DNA from: Paracoccaceae bacterium
GTDB taxonomy: Bacteria > Pseudomonadota > Alphaproteobacteria > Rhodobacterales > Rhodobacteraceae
Assembly (NCBI GenBank): GCA_022763485.1
Contig: JALEGX010000095.1
Coordinates: forward strand, 1 to 64,000
Direction of reading: 5' to 3'
Length of the DNA: 64,000 nucleotides
How positions within the stretch are numbered: position 1 is the stretch's first letter; each line of letters opens with the position of its first letter. The position numbers were made by a program, and so were the translations under genes. Below are positions 9,810 through 19,315 of the stretch, piece by piece. The notes beneath the pieces are model-generated. The model searched no databases and was not told the DNA's origin. It saw only the letters and a list, made by a program, of their open reading frames with translations.

Positions 9810-12800
9810 GGCTGGATGGTGATGCGCCCGGTTTCGCCCCGGGCCCGGTAACGGGGGCGATACATGTCCTCCACCGACGCCGCAGGGTGATGGAATTCGC
9901 CCGGTGTCACGGCCCGCGCGATATAGGCGAGCTGGACCCTGTTCCCCTTCCGCAGGTTCACCGCAGCAAGGAAACGATCGGACCGGAATTCCGCCGATTG
10001 CACCGGGCTGAGGTCCAGCCAATCCAGCTCTTTGAGGTCGCCCGAGCGCAGCAGATTCGGATTGTCGATCTCAACCCCCGCGGCCAGTGGGTCATTGATC
10101 ATCAACCGACCACCCAGCCCTTCGAACGCATCCACAAATAGCACGGTCACGAAACGCTGCCCCACACGGAGGGTCGAGATATCCAGCGGATCCCCATCCA
10201 GCGAGAAGTGCCGCCGCAAGATGTGATATCCGTTGCCGCCGGCGTCCGGGGCAACCTCAGGGACGCCCAGCGTTGTAAGGGTGATATCTGTCGTGCGCCC
10301 GGTCGCCGCTTCGATGCGCAGCGGATCCTGCAAATCCCGGTCATTGCGGAACTGCACGAATGGGCCCTCAACCGGGGCACCATTGACCAGCATCCCCGAC
10401 GCTTCGGCATTCTGCACCAGTGCATGGGCGGCCAGCAGAGACCAGGCCGCTTCCTGTGTCGACAGCTCGCTTGCCGGACGGGAGATGGAGGCCACCAGGC
10501 TTTGCTGATCCACGGCAGTGCTGCCTGAGGCCGCCGCCAGAGCCAGCAGCCCAGCACGATCCCGCAGCCGCGTTCCGTAGTCGACCCTCCAATAGGCCTG
10601 TTCGGCCGGCAGTCCCCGGATCATTGACGACGCGCGGGCAAACATCCTGTCGGCGCGGGTCTGATCCCCATAAGACGCCAGTGCGGCCCCAAGCTGTGCC
10701 GCTGCCAGCGGGGTGGAAAACGCATCGCCTTTGACATCCGCATAGTAGCGCAGATCGCCCATTGCCGCGGCCCCTTCGCGGGCCAGAACCATCAGGGCAT
10801 AGGCGATCGCCTGCCCGCCCCGATCAAAGTCCGAGGCGTAGTTCACCTGATTGCGCAGGTTGTCCATTGCCTGGCGGAAGGCCTGATCGGGCACGGCGTG
10901 ACCGGCCAGGCGCGCACGGCTCAGGAAATCACTGGCATAGGCGTCCAGCCACAGATCTCCGGATTCAGCCCGCCACAACCCGAACGCCCCGTTCGGGGCC
11001 TGTCGGGACAGGACCGTATCAATCGACTGGGCAATCCGGTTCTCTACCTGTGGCCGATCACCCAGCCCTGCCGCCTTGGCGACACTGGACAGATACAGCA
11101 ACGGCAGAGCCTTGGACGTTACCTGTTCCGTGCAGCCGTAGGGATATTGATCCAAAGCAGTCAGCAAGCCCGGCACATCGAATTTGGCCAAGGGCCCGGC
11201 AGAGACAACCGCACGACCGGTCCCCGCCCGCAACCCGGCAAATACATCACGGCTGAGCAGGAAGGTATCGCCGCCCGCCAGCTGGAATCGGCGGGTCACG
11301 CCGACCACCGGGTCATTGGCCCGCGCCGCCAGGCGCAGCTTTTGGGTCAGAACCTTGCCATCCGGTGTGGTCAGCGCAAGCTGCAGATCATGATCCCCCA
11401 CGACATCGGAAGACACCGGAACCTGCAACACCACCTTCTCGGAGGCGCTCAGCATCACGTTCGACGGTACCGGCGCCAGCGCAAGCTCGGGCGATCCCGA
11501 CAGCGACATGCCCATCGTTCCGGCAGGTCCGTCAGCATGGGTGATCTCCAACAGGATCCGGCTCTGGTCCCCGGGGGCCAGGAAGCGCGGCAAGGAGGCT
11601 GTCACCACCACCGGATCCCGCACGATCATGTCCGCTTCGGCCTGACCAACCGCAGTCCCGGACCAGGCAACAGCCATCAGGCGCACGGTGCCATTGAAGT
11701 CCGGCAAAGGAATGGTGACATCGACGCGCCCGCCAGGTCCGACCTGAACCGGGCCGTTGAACACCGCCATCAAATCCTGCGTCGGCGGAGGGGACTGCAT
11801 CCGCAGCCCGTTGTCCTGATCCCCGCCCGAGCGTACCTGACCCAGCGCGCCGAGTGACGGATCGATCAACCGCCCATACAGATCGCGCAGTTCCATCCCC
11901 AAACGCCGTTGACCAAAGTAGTGGTCGGAGGGATCGGGGCTTTGAAAGCCCGTCAGGTTCAGGATGCCCAGATCCACGGCCGCAAGCGTGACCCAGGCCT
12001 GATCCCCCTCTGCGGCCCCCGCCACGATCAGGGAAACTGTCTGCTCCCCACGTGGGCGAGCGATGTCCGGTACCGCTATGGCTACATCCAGCGCACGGTC
12101 CGGCCGGTCCACCGCAGCATGGGCGATGCCCAGCGCACGGATCGGCGTTTGTGCATCTGTGCGCATGGCCGGTTGCAGAACAGTGGCCGACACATAGGCG
12201 CCGCTGCCCCACTCCTCGGACACGGTCAGGGGGATCTCCGTCACGCCTGCCGAAACCGCAACGGCTTTGCGCTCGATCAGGTGGTTGGACATCACAGACA
12301 CCATCGCCGTGCCAGCCACACGCGACACCACCCGCAACTTGGCAGTATCCCCCGGCCCATAGCTCTGGCGGTCCAGCGACATTTCCAGACGATCGGGCGT
12401 GTCCGCAGCGTTTTCGGGCACGTACCAACCAGCGTAGAAGTCAGAGGACGCGGCCACATAGGCGCCGCCCGTCCGCTCCACGACCAGCTCGTATCGGCCC
12501 CATTCCACCGGGGCGCTGATCTGGGCGGGATCCGCCCCCAGCATGAGGTCCCCGGACGCAACCGCAGTTCTGCGGGTGGAGGATTCCCAATGCCAGCTGC
12601 CGTAAAGCTGATACCAGTGATAGCGGGTTTCAAGCCGGTTCAGCGTCCACTTCGCAGTCATCGGCATTGCCTGCAAATGCTCATTCAACGCGACAATCTG
12701 GAACCCGGCTTCGCTGTTGTTTGGAACGTCTTCGCCGAACATCTTCCTGATCCCGATGATCGGACCGCCCGGTTGTACCGCTGCGGTCAGAACCCGCTCG

Positions 12801-15241
12801 ACCGGCCGCGCACCACCGTCGGCCACACGGGTGATGACCGAAACGGACAGAGGCCGACCGCTGGAGCGGGTCGCCGGGATCCCGATGTCGAAATTGGCGG
12901 TGCCGTCGCGATCCGTTTCTACCGTGCCAAAATATCCGCTCTGGATCTCGGCCCGGTCATCATGACGCCCGAAGGTGTAGCCCGACCAGCCATCCAGCTT
13001 GTTCACCGATTTCAGCGACACCTGTCCTTCGACCTTCAGACCTGCACCCGGTGCCCCAAACAGGTAGCGGGCATTCAGGCTCAGGCCCACCCGTTGCCCA
13101 GGCTTCAGGGCAGTCTGGGTCAGCGTCTGGTCAAAATCGATCCGCTCGGGCAGGAAATCCTCGACCAAGAGTTTCTGGCTGGCCAGGGCCGGACCTTCGG
13201 GGTCTGACTTGATGTCGATCCGCCAGGTGCCACGCGGAGCAGTGCCCCCCACCCCAAGGGCAAACACATGCCCCCCGGCCTTGCCGTTCGTCGACAGGTG
13301 GCGTGCATATTCGACACCATCGGGGCGGGTCAGGATCGCCGTGAGAGGCAGGCCATCAATCGCCTTCGCCTCAGCATCGCGGGCCAGCGCGGTGGCATGG
13401 ATGGTTTCCCCGGCGCGGTAGGCCCCCCGGTCTGTGGCAAGGAAGACGTCAACCGGTCCGGCGGGTTCGCGGCCCTCGACACCGCGGTCAGACAGATCGA
13501 ACGCCGGATCCGTCAAAGAAAGGAAAGCCAGATCCTGCTCTCCCTCTTGCGCGATCAGCAGTGCCGGGGCGGATGATCCGGTCCCACGGGTGTATCCCGG
13601 GTCAAAGCGGACATACCCGTCCTGACCGGTCGTCAGCACCGCCAGCTCCGCATTGGCGCGATTGACCAGAGTGACCGACACGCCAGCCCGCGGCTGCGCG
13701 TCGCCGAGCCCACGGACCTGCACATGCAAACCGTCAACGCCCGACATGGTGCTCAGCCCCAGATCCGAGATCACGAACCACTGGGTTGCACCGGGATTGT
13801 CATAAGGATCACTGCCGGGGATCTTGGCTGTCAGCGCATAGATACCAGCCGGAGCACCTGCGATCGCGTCATCCATCGGCAAGCGGGTTGTCACGTCCCG
13901 GTTCAGCTCACCGGACACAACACCCGTCCCGCGCCAGACCTCTTCGGACAGCTCATCCTCCAGCACGTCCTCCTGCCAATAGGACAGGGGACGACCGAAG
14001 TATCCCTGCCGGATCGTGGTCAGCAGATTGCGGTCACTGACCCGACGCAGGATCAGGTCCAGCTCACTGACATTCACCGTTTCCACCGGCAACGTCGCAG
14101 GCCCGGTCTTGGCCAATACATAGGACCGCCCCGGGAAGCGCACCGAGGGGGCCCGGTCGCGAATGTAATGAGACAGCTCAACATCGCGGTAAAGCTGCTC
14201 GCCATTTTCCGCCACCAGTCCCGAACGCAGAACCAGGCGGTAGCGCTCGCCATGTTGAACGCCGGAGATACAGAGGTTCCGCTCCTGTACATCGACAACA
14301 AGATCAGGTTCCGGAAGCTTCACATAGGTGGCGTAGTCCACTCCGACCTGCACCAGCTTTTCCGAGAATTCGACACAGATCCGCGGCTGGGCCTCATCGC
14401 TTTCCACCGTGGAGCCGGTCACGCGGAACCCGTATTTGGCAATCGCCTTGTCCAGTGCTTCGGCGATATCCAGACGCGGTTGTGACGCCTGGGCCAGACG
14501 CAGGGCGGCAACCATGTCACGCCCCCGGCCAGCCCGCTCCAATGCCTCGGCCAGTTCCACCATGGCCGAGGCGCGTTCCGCCCCCGTACCTGCCCGCAGG
14601 TAGCCGTTGATCGCGGCCAGACGGGCCTTTTCTACGTCACTGCGCCTGCGCGCGTTCGACTGATTGTTGATCGACAGCCACAACCGGGCCTGTTCCACCC
14701 ACAGATCAGACCGGTCGGACAGGGCGACGGCAAAGGCGTTCCACCGGGCCGCGCCGGGATAGTCCCCTGCGCCCGCACGCTGGGCCGCCAGATCCAGAAC
14801 CGCCTGCAGGTCCAGCCCCCCGGCGGGAAAGTCGATTCCGATGGAACGAGCCAACCGGCCCGCAGCCGCCAGTTCCTTTTCGCTGACGAACGTCAGGTCA
14901 GTGACGCGTTCTGCCGCAGCGTTTCGCACCGCCGCGGGAACATCAATCTTCCGGGCTGAGATGGCCCCGATGTATGGCGTTTCTGTTTCCACTGCCTTCT
15001 TGGGAAAGCAGGCGTTCGACCGGGTGTTGAAGGTAAAGGCCGAACACGAAGGGTTGGCATCACACGCACGGATGCAGGACTGAAGATCCGTATCAAACAG
15101 CGCATCCAGATCGGCACCGTAGAAATCCATGTCCGAAGTGGACACATAGCGGTGCTGCGGAACCGCAGATTGCGCCAAGGCCCCGGCGACTGAAAGCACA
15201 AGCAAAAACAGTGACGTTGCGAGCAACCGAACCATAGCCAT
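9806..15241 (-). CDS. bacterial alpha-2-macroglobulin with PAN domain
   Basis: This is an 1811-aa secreted or periplasmic protease-trap protein of the YfhM type. A Sec signal peptide (ending about residue 24, AGALAQS) is followed by a Cys-rich PAN/apple domain at about 28-80, then MG-type beta domains, the A2M domain and the thioester domain. The thioester motif YGCTEQ lies near residue 1369, so the protein should be able to link covalently to attacking proteases. The signal peptide has no lipobox, so unlike many relatives it may not be lipid-anchored. The start at 15241 is supported by GGGAG 7 bases upstream. It overlaps pbpC by 4 bases and lies downstream of recQ-yaaA on the same strand. 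Confidence 0.95.
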   Translation of the reverse strand: MAMVRLLATSLFLLVLSVAGALAQSAVPQHRYVSTSDMDFYGADLDALFDTDLQSCIRACDANPSCSAFTFNTRSNACFPKKAVETETPYIGAISARKIDVPAAVRNAAAERVTDLTFVSEKELAAAGRLARSIGIDFPAGGLDLQAVLDLAAQRAGAGDYPGAARWNAFAVALSDRSDLWVEQARLWLSINNQSNARRRSDVEKARLAAINGYLRAGTGAERASAMVELAEALERAGRGRDMVAALRLAQASQPRLDIAEALDKAIAKYGFRVTGSTVESDEAQPRICVEFSEKLVQVGVDYATYVKLPEPDLVVDVQERNLCISGVQHGERYRLVLRSGLVAENGEQLYRDVELSHYIRDRAPSVRFPGRSYVLAKTGPATLPVETVNVSELDLILRRVSDRNLLTTIRQGYFGRPLSYWQEDVLEDELSEEVWRGTGVVSGELNRDVTTRLPMDDAIAGAPAGIYALTAKIPGSDPYDNPGATQWFVISDLGLSTMSGVDGLHVQVRGLGDAQPRAGVSVTLVNRANAELAVLTTGQDGYVRFDPGYTRGTGSSAPALLIAQEGEQDLAFLSLTDPAFDLSDRGVEGREPAGPVDVFLATDRGAYRAGETIHATALARDAEAKAIDGLPLTAILTRPDGVEYARHLSTNGKAGGHVFALGVGGTAPRGTWRIDIKSDPEGPALASQKLLVEDFLPERIDFDQTLTQTALKPGQRVGLSLNARYLFGAPGAGLKVEGQVSLKSVNKLDGWSGYTFGRHDDRAEIQSGYFGTVETDRDGTANFDIGIPATRSSGRPLSVSVITRVADGGARPVERVLTAAVQPGGPIIGIRKMFGEDVPNNSEAGFQIVALNEHLQAMPMTAKWTLNRLETRYHWYQLYGSWHWESSTRRTAVASGDLMLGADPAQISAPVEWGRYELVVERTGGAYVAASSDFYAGWYVPENAADTPDRLEMSLDRQSYGPGDTAKLRVVSRVAGTAMVSVMSNHLIERKAVAVSAGVTEIPLTVSEEWGSGAYVSATVLQPAMRTDAQTPIRALGIAHAAVDRPDRALDVAIAVPDIARPRGEQTVSLIVAGAAEGDQAWVTLAAVDLGILNLTGFQSPDPSDHYFGQRRLGMELRDLYGRLIDPSLGALGQVRSGGDQDNGLRMQSPPPTQDLMAVFNGPVQVGPGGRVDVTIPLPDFNGTVRLMAVAWSGTAVGQAEADMIVRDPVVVTASLPRFLAPGDQSRILLEITHADGPAGTMGMSLSGSPELALAPVPSNVMLSASEKVVLQVPVSSDVVGDHDLQLALTTPDGKVLTQKLRLAARANDPVVGVTRRFQLAGGDTFLLSRDVFAGLRAGTGRAVVSAGPLAKFDVPGLLTALDQYPYGCTEQVTSKALPLLYLSSVAKAAGLGDRPQVENRIAQSIDTVLSRQAPNGAFGLWRAESGDLWLDAYASDFLSRARLAGHAVPDQAFRQAMDNLRNQVNYASDFDRGGQAIAYALMVLAREGAAAMGDLRYYADVKGDAFSTPLAAAQLGAALASYGDQTRADRMFARASSMIRGLPAEQAYWRVDYGTRLRDRAGLLALAAASGSTAVDQQSLVASISRPASELSTQEAAWSLLAAHALVQNAEASGMLVNGAPVEGPFVQFRNDRDLQDPLRIEAATGRTTDITLTTLGVPEVAPDAGGNGYHILRRHFSLDGDPLDISTLRVGQRFVTVLFVDAFEGLGGRLMINDPLAAGVEIDNPNLLRSGDLKELDWLDLSPVQSAEFRSDRFLAAVNLRKGNRVQLAYIARAVTPGEFHHPAASVEDMYRPRYRARGETGRITIQP

Positions 15242-15357
15242 ACCATTTCTCCCTCAAATCAGGATCAGGCTGGCATGCCTATGGATGTATCGCAAGGGTC
15301 AAGGCCGCGCGGTGCGGGTTTGCACACGGATCACAGGCCGCGCGCAAAGCGCTGGGA

Positions 15358-16131
15358 TTATCCCGCGTCAGCGGGCTTGACGAACACCGGCTTGTCCGGC
15401 GTGGACAGATCGGGCTGATAGACATAGCCGCCGGTGTCAAACTCACACAGCGCCTCCGCATTGGTCAGGCGCCGCTGAATGATGTAGCGCGCCATCGCTC
15501 CGCGGGCGCGTTTGGCAAAGAAGCTGACAATCTTTGGCGTGCCGTTCTTGTCTTCCATGAAGACCGGGGTCACCACCCGCAGCTTCAGCGCCTTCGGGGC
15601 CACCGCCCCGAAATACTCCTGGCTGGCACAATTGACCAACACATCGGTCCCCATGGCCTCGGCCTGGGCATTCAGCGCCTTGCTCAGCTGTTCACGCCAG
15701 TATTCGTAAAGGTTCTTGCCCCGGCGCGTCTTCAACCGGCTGCCCATCTCAAGACGGTAGGCCTGGATCGCATCCAACGGGCGCAGCACCCCATAGAGGC
15801 CCGAAAGGATACGCAGATGATCCTGCGCCCAGGCAAGTTCTTCGGCATCCAGCGAAGACGCCTCAAGCCCCTGATAGGTGTCGCCGGCAAAGGCAAAGAC
15901 CGCCGGCCGGATGTCTTCGCTGCCGGGATCTGCCGTGAAGGCGCGGAACCGATCCCGGTTCAGCCGGGCCAGATCATCGCTCAGATCCATCAACCCCTTG
16001 AGATCCCCAAGCGTCAGGTTGCGCGCGGTCTTAGCCAGACGCATCGCGTCCTCTTCGAAATCCGGGCGGGTCATCTGCTCGGGACGTTCGGTCCAATCCA
16101 GACGTTTCGCGGGGGACACCACAACCATCAT
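15358..16131 (-). CDS. yaaA: peroxide stress protein YaaA (DUF328/UPF0246)
   Basis: This 257-aa cytosolic protein matches the YaaA family along its full usual length: N-terminal VVVSPAKRLDW, a central SGLYGVLRPLD block, and a C-terminal AKRARGAMARY-IIQ helix. In Escherichia coli YaaA lowers free iron during hydrogen peroxide stress and binds DNA. Two in-frame ATGs begin the ORF (16131 and 16128). It follows recQ on the same strand with a gap of 31 bases and is probably co-transcribed with it, which would join two damage-related genes. Confidence 0.93.
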   Translation of the reverse strand: MMVVVSPAKRLDWTERPEQMTRPDFEEDAMRLAKTARNLTLGDLKGLMDLSDDLARLNRDRFRAFTADPGSEDIRPAVFAFAGDTYQGLEASSLDAEELAWAQDHLRILSGLYGVLRPLDAIQAYRLEMGSRLKTRRGKNLYEYWREQLSKALNAQAEAMGTDVLVNCASQEYFGAVAPKALKLRVVTPVFMEDKNGTPKIVSFFAKRARGAMARYIIQRRLTNAEALCEFDTGGYVYQPDLSTPDKPVFVKPADAG

Positions 16132-16162
16132 CGCGTTCTCCTGTTTCTGTCTCTCCGCAGAC

Positions 16163-18202
16163 CTAGCCCGCGTTCAGCAGGACGTCCATAAAAGCGTCCC
16201 CAAATCTTTGTGTCCGCCGTTCCCCGATCACCCGCAACAGGCCCTGCTGGTCACCGGGCCGCAGTTGTGCAACCTTGGCCAATTGCGCAGCGGAACAGCT
16301 GAGCGGCTTGTCGATCCCTTCGGAACCGCGTGACAGCTCGGCCTGCACTTCCAGCAGCTGGTCATAGACGGATCCGGCGGTGCGGCCTGCCAGCTTCATC
16401 CGCTGCGGATGCATGACTTCGGCCTCCCCCGCGATCACTGACAGGAACTCTGCCCCGTAGCGTTCCAGCTTCTTCGCACCAACACCATTGATCCGGGCCA
16501 TTTCGTCCAAAGTCACAGGGCGCGCCTCGGCCATTTCGATCAGGGTCCGATCCGGGAAAATAACATAGGCAGGCACGCGGGCGTTTTCTGCCAACGCGCG
16601 GCGCTTGGCCTTGAGTGCCGACAGAAGCGGCGCATCCTCATCCGAAACCCTGGCACGCACCGCCGGGCGCCTGGCGGCCTTGCGGATCGAATCCTTCCTG
16701 AGCGTGATCGACGCCTCCCCCCGGAGGATCGGCAACGCGGCCTCACCCAGACGCAAGGCTCCGTGGCGTTCGGGGTCCGGACGTACCAGATCATGCCCCA
16801 TCATCTGACGGAAGATGGCCTGCCACTGGGGACGGGAGTATTCCGTGCCCACACCATAGGTCTTGAGCTGGTCATGCCGCCTGGCCAGAACCTTGTCCGT
16901 GGCGTTTCCCAGCAGGATGTCGATCAGATGCCCGGAACCAAACCACTCCTCTGTGCGCAGGATCGCTGACAGCGCCATTCGCACCGGTGTGGTCCCGTCA
17001 AACGTATCGGCAGGTGCATCGCACAGGTCGCATTTCCCGCATTGCACGCTCTCCTCTCCGAAATAGGACAACAGAGTCTGCCGTCGGCAGGTCAACGCCT
17101 CGGCCAGACCCAGCAACGAGTTCAGACGCGCGTGATCGGCGGCGCGGCGCTCTGGCGGGGCAAGCCCCTCATCGATCTGTGACCGGCGCAGGCGGATGTC
17201 ATCCGCACCATAGAGTGTCAGCGTTTCGGCTGGGCCGCCATCGCGTCCGGCGCGCCCGATCTCCTGATAATAGGCTTCGATCGATTTGGGCAGATCCGCA
17301 TGGGCGACCCAGCGGATATCGGGTTTGTCGATGCCCATGCCAAAGGCCACCGTGGCCACGACGATCAACCCGTCCTCCTGCGAAAAACGGGTTTCCACGT
17401 GGCGCCGGTCTTCGGCCTCCATGCCGCCGTGGTAATGGCAGGCGTTGTGACCATCCTCGCGCAGCGCAGCGGCCAGGGCTTCTGTCTTGTTGCGGGTGCC
17501 GCAATAGACGATGCCGGACTGCCCCCGGCGGTTGCCTGCGAAATCCAGGATCTGCTTGCGCGGGCTGTCCTTGGCCGTGAAGGCCAGATGGATGTTGGGC
17601 CGATCAAAGCCGCGCAGGAAACTGCGGGGCGCTTCGCCATCAAACAGCTTTTCGATGATTTCCTGACGGGTTTCCGCATCTGCCGTGGCCGTGAAGGCGG
17701 CCAGCGGCACGCCCAGCGCGCGGCGCAATTCACCAATCCGCAGGTAATCGGGACGGAAATCGTGCCCCCATTGGCTGACGCAATGCGCCTCATCCACGGC
17801 GATCAGCCCCACACCCGCGCGGCGCAGCATCGACACAGCGGCGGTGGATGCCAGCCGTTCCGGCGCGATGTAGAGCAGCTTCAGCCGCCCCTCGTTCAGC
17901 GCAGCAAGGACCGCATCATTTTCATCCTGCGTGTTGCCTGAGGTCAGGGCACCGGCCTCAACCCCCGCTTCCTGCAACCCGCGCACCTGATCCCGCATCA
18001 GCGCGATCAACGGTGAGATGACCACCGTCACCCCATCCTTGAGCAAAGCCGGCAGTTGAAAACACAGGGATTTCCCCCCACCCGTCGGCATGATCGCCAG
18101 AACGTTTTCCCCGGCAACAACCGCGTCGACGATCTCCTCCTGACCCGGACGGAAAGCGTCGAATCCGAAAACGTCTCGCAACAGCGGGGCGGCGTCTAGC
18201 AT
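16163..18202 (-). CDS. recQ: ATP-dependent DNA helicase RecQ
   Basis: This 679-aa 3'-5' DNA helicase is of the usual bacterial length. Motif I is seen as MPTGGGKSLCFQLPA, motif II as AVDEAHCVSQWGHDFRPDY, and motif VI as QEIGRAGRDG. The RecQ-Ct zinc site is intact (CRRQTLL ... CGKCDLC), followed by the winged-helix region and a C-terminal HRDC domain around residues 520-600. It acts in recombination and replication-fork repair. The region upstream holds only small hairpins and then yggT on the same strand. Confidence 0.96.
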   Translation of the reverse strand: MLDAAPLLRDVFGFDAFRPGQEEIVDAVVAGENVLAIMPTGGGKSLCFQLPALLKDGVTVVISPLIALMRDQVRGLQEAGVEAGALTSGNTQDENDAVLAALNEGRLKLLYIAPERLASTAAVSMLRRAGVGLIAVDEAHCVSQWGHDFRPDYLRIGELRRALGVPLAAFTATADAETRQEIIEKLFDGEAPRSFLRGFDRPNIHLAFTAKDSPRKQILDFAGNRRGQSGIVYCGTRNKTEALAAALREDGHNACHYHGGMEAEDRRHVETRFSQEDGLIVVATVAFGMGIDKPDIRWVAHADLPKSIEAYYQEIGRAGRDGGPAETLTLYGADDIRLRRSQIDEGLAPPERRAADHARLNSLLGLAEALTCRRQTLLSYFGEESVQCGKCDLCDAPADTFDGTTPVRMALSAILRTEEWFGSGHLIDILLGNATDKVLARRHDQLKTYGVGTEYSRPQWQAIFRQMMGHDLVRPDPERHGALRLGEAALPILRGEASITLRKDSIRKAARRPAVRARVSDEDAPLLSALKAKRRALAENARVPAYVIFPDRTLIEMAEARPVTLDEMARINGVGAKKLERYGAEFLSVIAGEAEVMHPQRMKLAGRTAGSVYDQLLEVQAELSRGSEGIDKPLSCSAAQLAKVAQLRPGDQQGLLRVIGERRTQRFGDAFMDVLLNAG

Positions 18203-18301
18203 CCTGTTGGGGCCCGTAGTGAGTAAGATTTTATGGGTCTGCTCTTACTCGACACCCTCTCATACTAAGATTCGGTGAACAAGGGGCAATGCCCCCAACA
18301 C
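18203..18301. other. intergenic region with two small dyads between yggT and recQ
   Basis: There is no gene here. GAGTAAG (18221-18227) pairs perfectly with CTTACTC (18244-18250) across a 16-base loop, close to the recQ start, so it may be an operator or a leader hairpin of recQ. GGGGC-AAT-GCCCC (18283-18295) lies directly after the yggT stop; read on the minus strand it is followed by TTGTT and may be a weak terminator. Confidence 0.4.
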
Positions 18302-18589
18302 TTAGTAGAAGGCAGCGACGTTGTTCACCAAAATGATGCGCAGCGCATAGACCGCGATCAGAACCGCCAGCGGCGCCAGATCAATACCGCCCATCTGCGG
18401 CAGCAGGCGACGCACCGGACCATAGAGCGGCTCCAGAATGCGGTTCAGACCGTACCAGATCTGGGCCACGAACTGCTGATGCAGATTCAGAACCTGAAAA
18501 TTGATCAGCCAGCTCATGATGACGTGCGCAATGATGAAGAACCAGACCACGTCCAGCACCAGCATCAGGATTTGAAACAGAGACATCAT
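18302..18589 (-). CDS. YggT family membrane protein
   Basis: This 95-aa protein has two hydrophobic segments (about residues 3-28 and 68-92) joined by an amphipathic region with the family signature (N-R-I-L-E-P-L-Y-G-P-V-R-R-L-L-P). YggT proteins are implicated in osmotic stress tolerance and membrane or division processes, without a defined mechanism. I moved the start from 18619 to ATG 18589, where GAGGA lies 8 bases upstream; the next ATG codon (18586) is adjacent. Confidence 0.88.
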   Translation of the reverse strand: MMSLFQILMLVLDVVWFFIIAHVIMSWLINFQVLNLHQQFVAQIWYGLNRILEPLYGPVRRLLPQMGGIDLAPLAVLIAVYALRIILVNNVAAFY

Positions 18590-18716
18590 GTGCGCATTCC
18601 TCTTCTCAGCCGCGCCCAAGACCTAAGCAGCGCGGGCGCAAAGCGCAACCCTTCCGCAAGGTTGTGGTTGACCTCATGCGCGGGGTGCCCAAGACCGGCC
18701 CGCGAAAGGAAATCCG

Positions 18717-19265
18717 ATGTTCCCAATTGTCCGCCTGATCAAGGATCTGATGGTGGCGCGCCGTATGCCCGCGCTGCCCCTGACCGAAACCCATGTCTCC
18801 CACCACATCTGCTGGCCCTGGGACCTGGACATCTGGCTGGAGCTGAACAACGGGCGGGCGATGACGCTCTATGATCTGGGGCGCAGCATGAATGCGCAAC
18901 GGGTAGGGCTGATTTCGGCCATTGCCAAGCAACGCTGGGGCATGACCATGGCCGGATCCACGGTGCGGTTCCGGCGGCGAATCCGCGGGTTTGAGCGATT
19001 CGAGATGCGGTCACGTGCCGTGTGCTGGGATGAGCGGTTCATCTACCTTGAGCAATCGATGTGGAAACGGAACGGCGAATGCGCCAGTCACGTGATGTTT
19101 CGCGCAGCTGTCACCGATGCCAAGGGCATTGTCCCACCAGAGCGCGTTCTGGGCGCAATGGGGCAGGCCGAAACGGTTTCACCGCCAATGCCGGAATGGA
19201 TCGCCGCCTGGGTGGCCGCAGACACCGCCCGACCTTGGCCGCCGATGCAGGATAGCCTTGCCTAA
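18717..19265 (+). CDS. acyl-CoA thioesterase-like hotdog protein (THEM6 type)
   Basis: This 182-aa protein has the 4HBT_2/thioesterase-like pattern: an N-terminal helix, then H-x-x-x-W-x-x-D-x-D-x-x-x-E-L-N-N-G-R at about residues 27-45, which resembles the THEM6/YbgC-like hotdog entry, then R-F-R-R-R-I and a D-E-R-F-I-Y-L-E-Q-S strand. It should hydrolyse acyl-CoA or another thioester; the substrate is unknown. It stands alone, divergent from yggT, and is followed by the MFS gene after 50 bases. Confidence 0.8.
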   Translation: MFPIVRLIKDLMVARRMPALPLTETHVSHHICWPWDLDIWLELNNGRAMTLYDLGRSMNAQRVGLISAIAKQRWGMTMAGSTVRFRRRIRGFERFEMRSRAVCWDERFIYLEQSMWKRNGECASHVMFRAAVTDAKGIVPPERVLGAMGQAETVSPPMPEWIAAWVAADTARPWPPMQDSLA

Positions 19266-19273
19266 TCCTGTCT

Positions 19274-19305
19274 GCCCCTGTCATATCATAGGTAACAACA
19301 GGGGC
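19274..19305 (+). promoter_or_regulatory. 8-bp hairpin in the leader of the UMF1 transporter gene
   Basis: GCCCCTGT (19274-19281) is exactly complementary to ACAGGGGC (19298-19305) across a 16-base loop. The 3' arm ends 10 bases before the ATG of the MFS gene, overlapping the place where a ribosome would bind. It could modulate initiation or be an operator; there is no poly-T run, so it is not a typical terminator. Confidence 0.4.
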
Positions 19306-19315
19306 GAGGCCGAGC

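Noticed and set aside
10898-13207. Long plus-strand ORFs (319 and 432 aa) opposite the macroglobulin gene
   Set aside because: They are antisense shadows of a gene with clear domains and thioester motif; composition is His/Arg/Gln-rich and unlike a protein family.
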